A stretch of DNA of 5,885 nucleotides from Methanobacteriota archaeon (GTDB lineage: Archaea; Thermoplasmatota; DTKX01; GCA-020343715). The stretch is taken from NCBI GenBank assembly GCA_030597775.1, contig JAUVRF010000133.1, positions 1 through 5,885 on the forward strand, read 5' to 3'. The translations under genes were made by a program, and so were the position numbers. Shown piece after piece: positions 5,580 through 5,885 of this stretch. Numbering within the stretch: position 1 is the stretch's first letter; every line of letters starts with the position of its first letter. Under the pieces are notes generated by a model. It saw only the letters and a program-made list of their open reading frames with translations. It made no database searches and was not told the DNA's origin.

Positions 5580-5885
5580 ATGCTTGCAAGGGTTATGGCA
5601 TTCATTGACGGCTCGAATCTGTTCTACTCTGCGAAGGATGAGGACCTAAGGATCGACTTAAGGTCGTTCCGGGATCTCCTGGCGGATCCCACGATCTACG
5701 GCGAGGAGATACGGTTCATCAGGCCATACTATTACGGTTCGACGGCAGGATATCAACCCCAGGATTCCTTCCATCAGCGACTAATGGAAATGGGCTACGA
5801 CACACGCATACTACCATTAAGGCAGAAGGGAGATCTCAGGATCGAGAAGGGTGTCGACGTATGGCTGGCCGTCGATATGGTGAAC
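5580..5885 (+). CDS. NYN-domain (LabA/DUF88-like, PIN-fold) protein, N-terminal part
   Basis: The frame is open from the ATG at 5580 to the right edge (102 residues, 3' end outside the window). MLARVMAFIDGSNLFYS (1-17) and EKGVDVWLAVDMVN (89-102) are the two signature stretches of NYN/LabA-like proteins (PF01936): acidic residues D10, D93 and D99 would form the PIN-type metal-binding nuclease site. Between them are an RPYYYG strand (48-53) and a conserved RLMEMGYDTRILPL stretch (67-80). The family includes predicted metal-dependent RNases; substrate here is unknown. An alternative start is the ATG at 5595, five codons later. I prefer 5580 because RVMAFIDGSN keeps the usual residue before the first strand. 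There is no properly spaced Shine-Dalgarno sequence for either start, and AAATAC at 5553-5558 could be a weak TATA box for a leaderless message. Confidence 0.88.
   Translation, partial: MLARVMAFIDGSNLFYSAKDEDLRIDLRSFRDLLADPTIYGEEIRFIRPYYYGSTAGYQPQDSFHQRLMEMGYDTRILPLRQKGDLRIEKGVDVWLAVDMVN

Noticed and set aside
2..5885. HEPN and NYN fragments as parts of one toxin or defence system
   Set aside because: They lie almost 5.4 kb apart at opposite edges with unrelated genes between, and both are incomplete; no partner genes are visible.

Overview
The window looks archaeal. Clear TATA boxes sit about 30 bases upstream of two minus-strand start codons that have no leader and no Shine-Dalgarno sequence, while internal or long-leader genes carry GGAGG or GAGGTGA type ribosome binding sites. 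DNA is GC-rich with heavy AGG arginine use. The gene families (DUF134, DUF5320, NifX-like FeMo-cofactor domain, HEPN, NYN) are typical of anaerobic archaea. A Thermoplasmatota-like lineage is a guess; nothing here fixes the taxon.

Layout from left to right: (1) the 3' end of a plus-strand HEPN-domain gene (2-232); (2) about 300 bases with no gene I can support (233-530); (3) a very large minus-strand gene (531-3845) for a secreted-then-membrane protein: signal peptide, a seven-repeat beta-propeller, an Ig-like domain, then a polytopic NapH/NosR/CcoG-like iron-sulfur membrane module with altered cysteine motifs; (4) its promoter, with a perfect 7+7 bp inverted repeat between the TATA box and the start; (5) a minus-strand two-gene operon, DUF134 regulator followed by a Gly/Arg/Met-rich DUF5320 protein; (6) a 214-base divergent control region holding several palindromes; (7) a plus-strand NifX/NifB-C-type cofactor-domain protein with a hairpin in its leader; (8) a short gap and the 5' part of a NYN (PIN-like nuclease) gene running off the right edge.

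The core of the window is the divergent cluster NifX-like gene / DUF134-DUF5320, a combination recurrent in anaerobic prokaryotes whose exact function is not established. It probably concerns iron-sulfur or metal-cofactor handling, with the DUF134 protein a candidate local regulator. The neighbouring membrane Fe-S fusion has its own promoter and a different candidate operator, so a joint role in redox or metal metabolism is only an inference from proximity. The HEPN and NYN fragments at the edges are incomplete and do not form a visible system with the rest.
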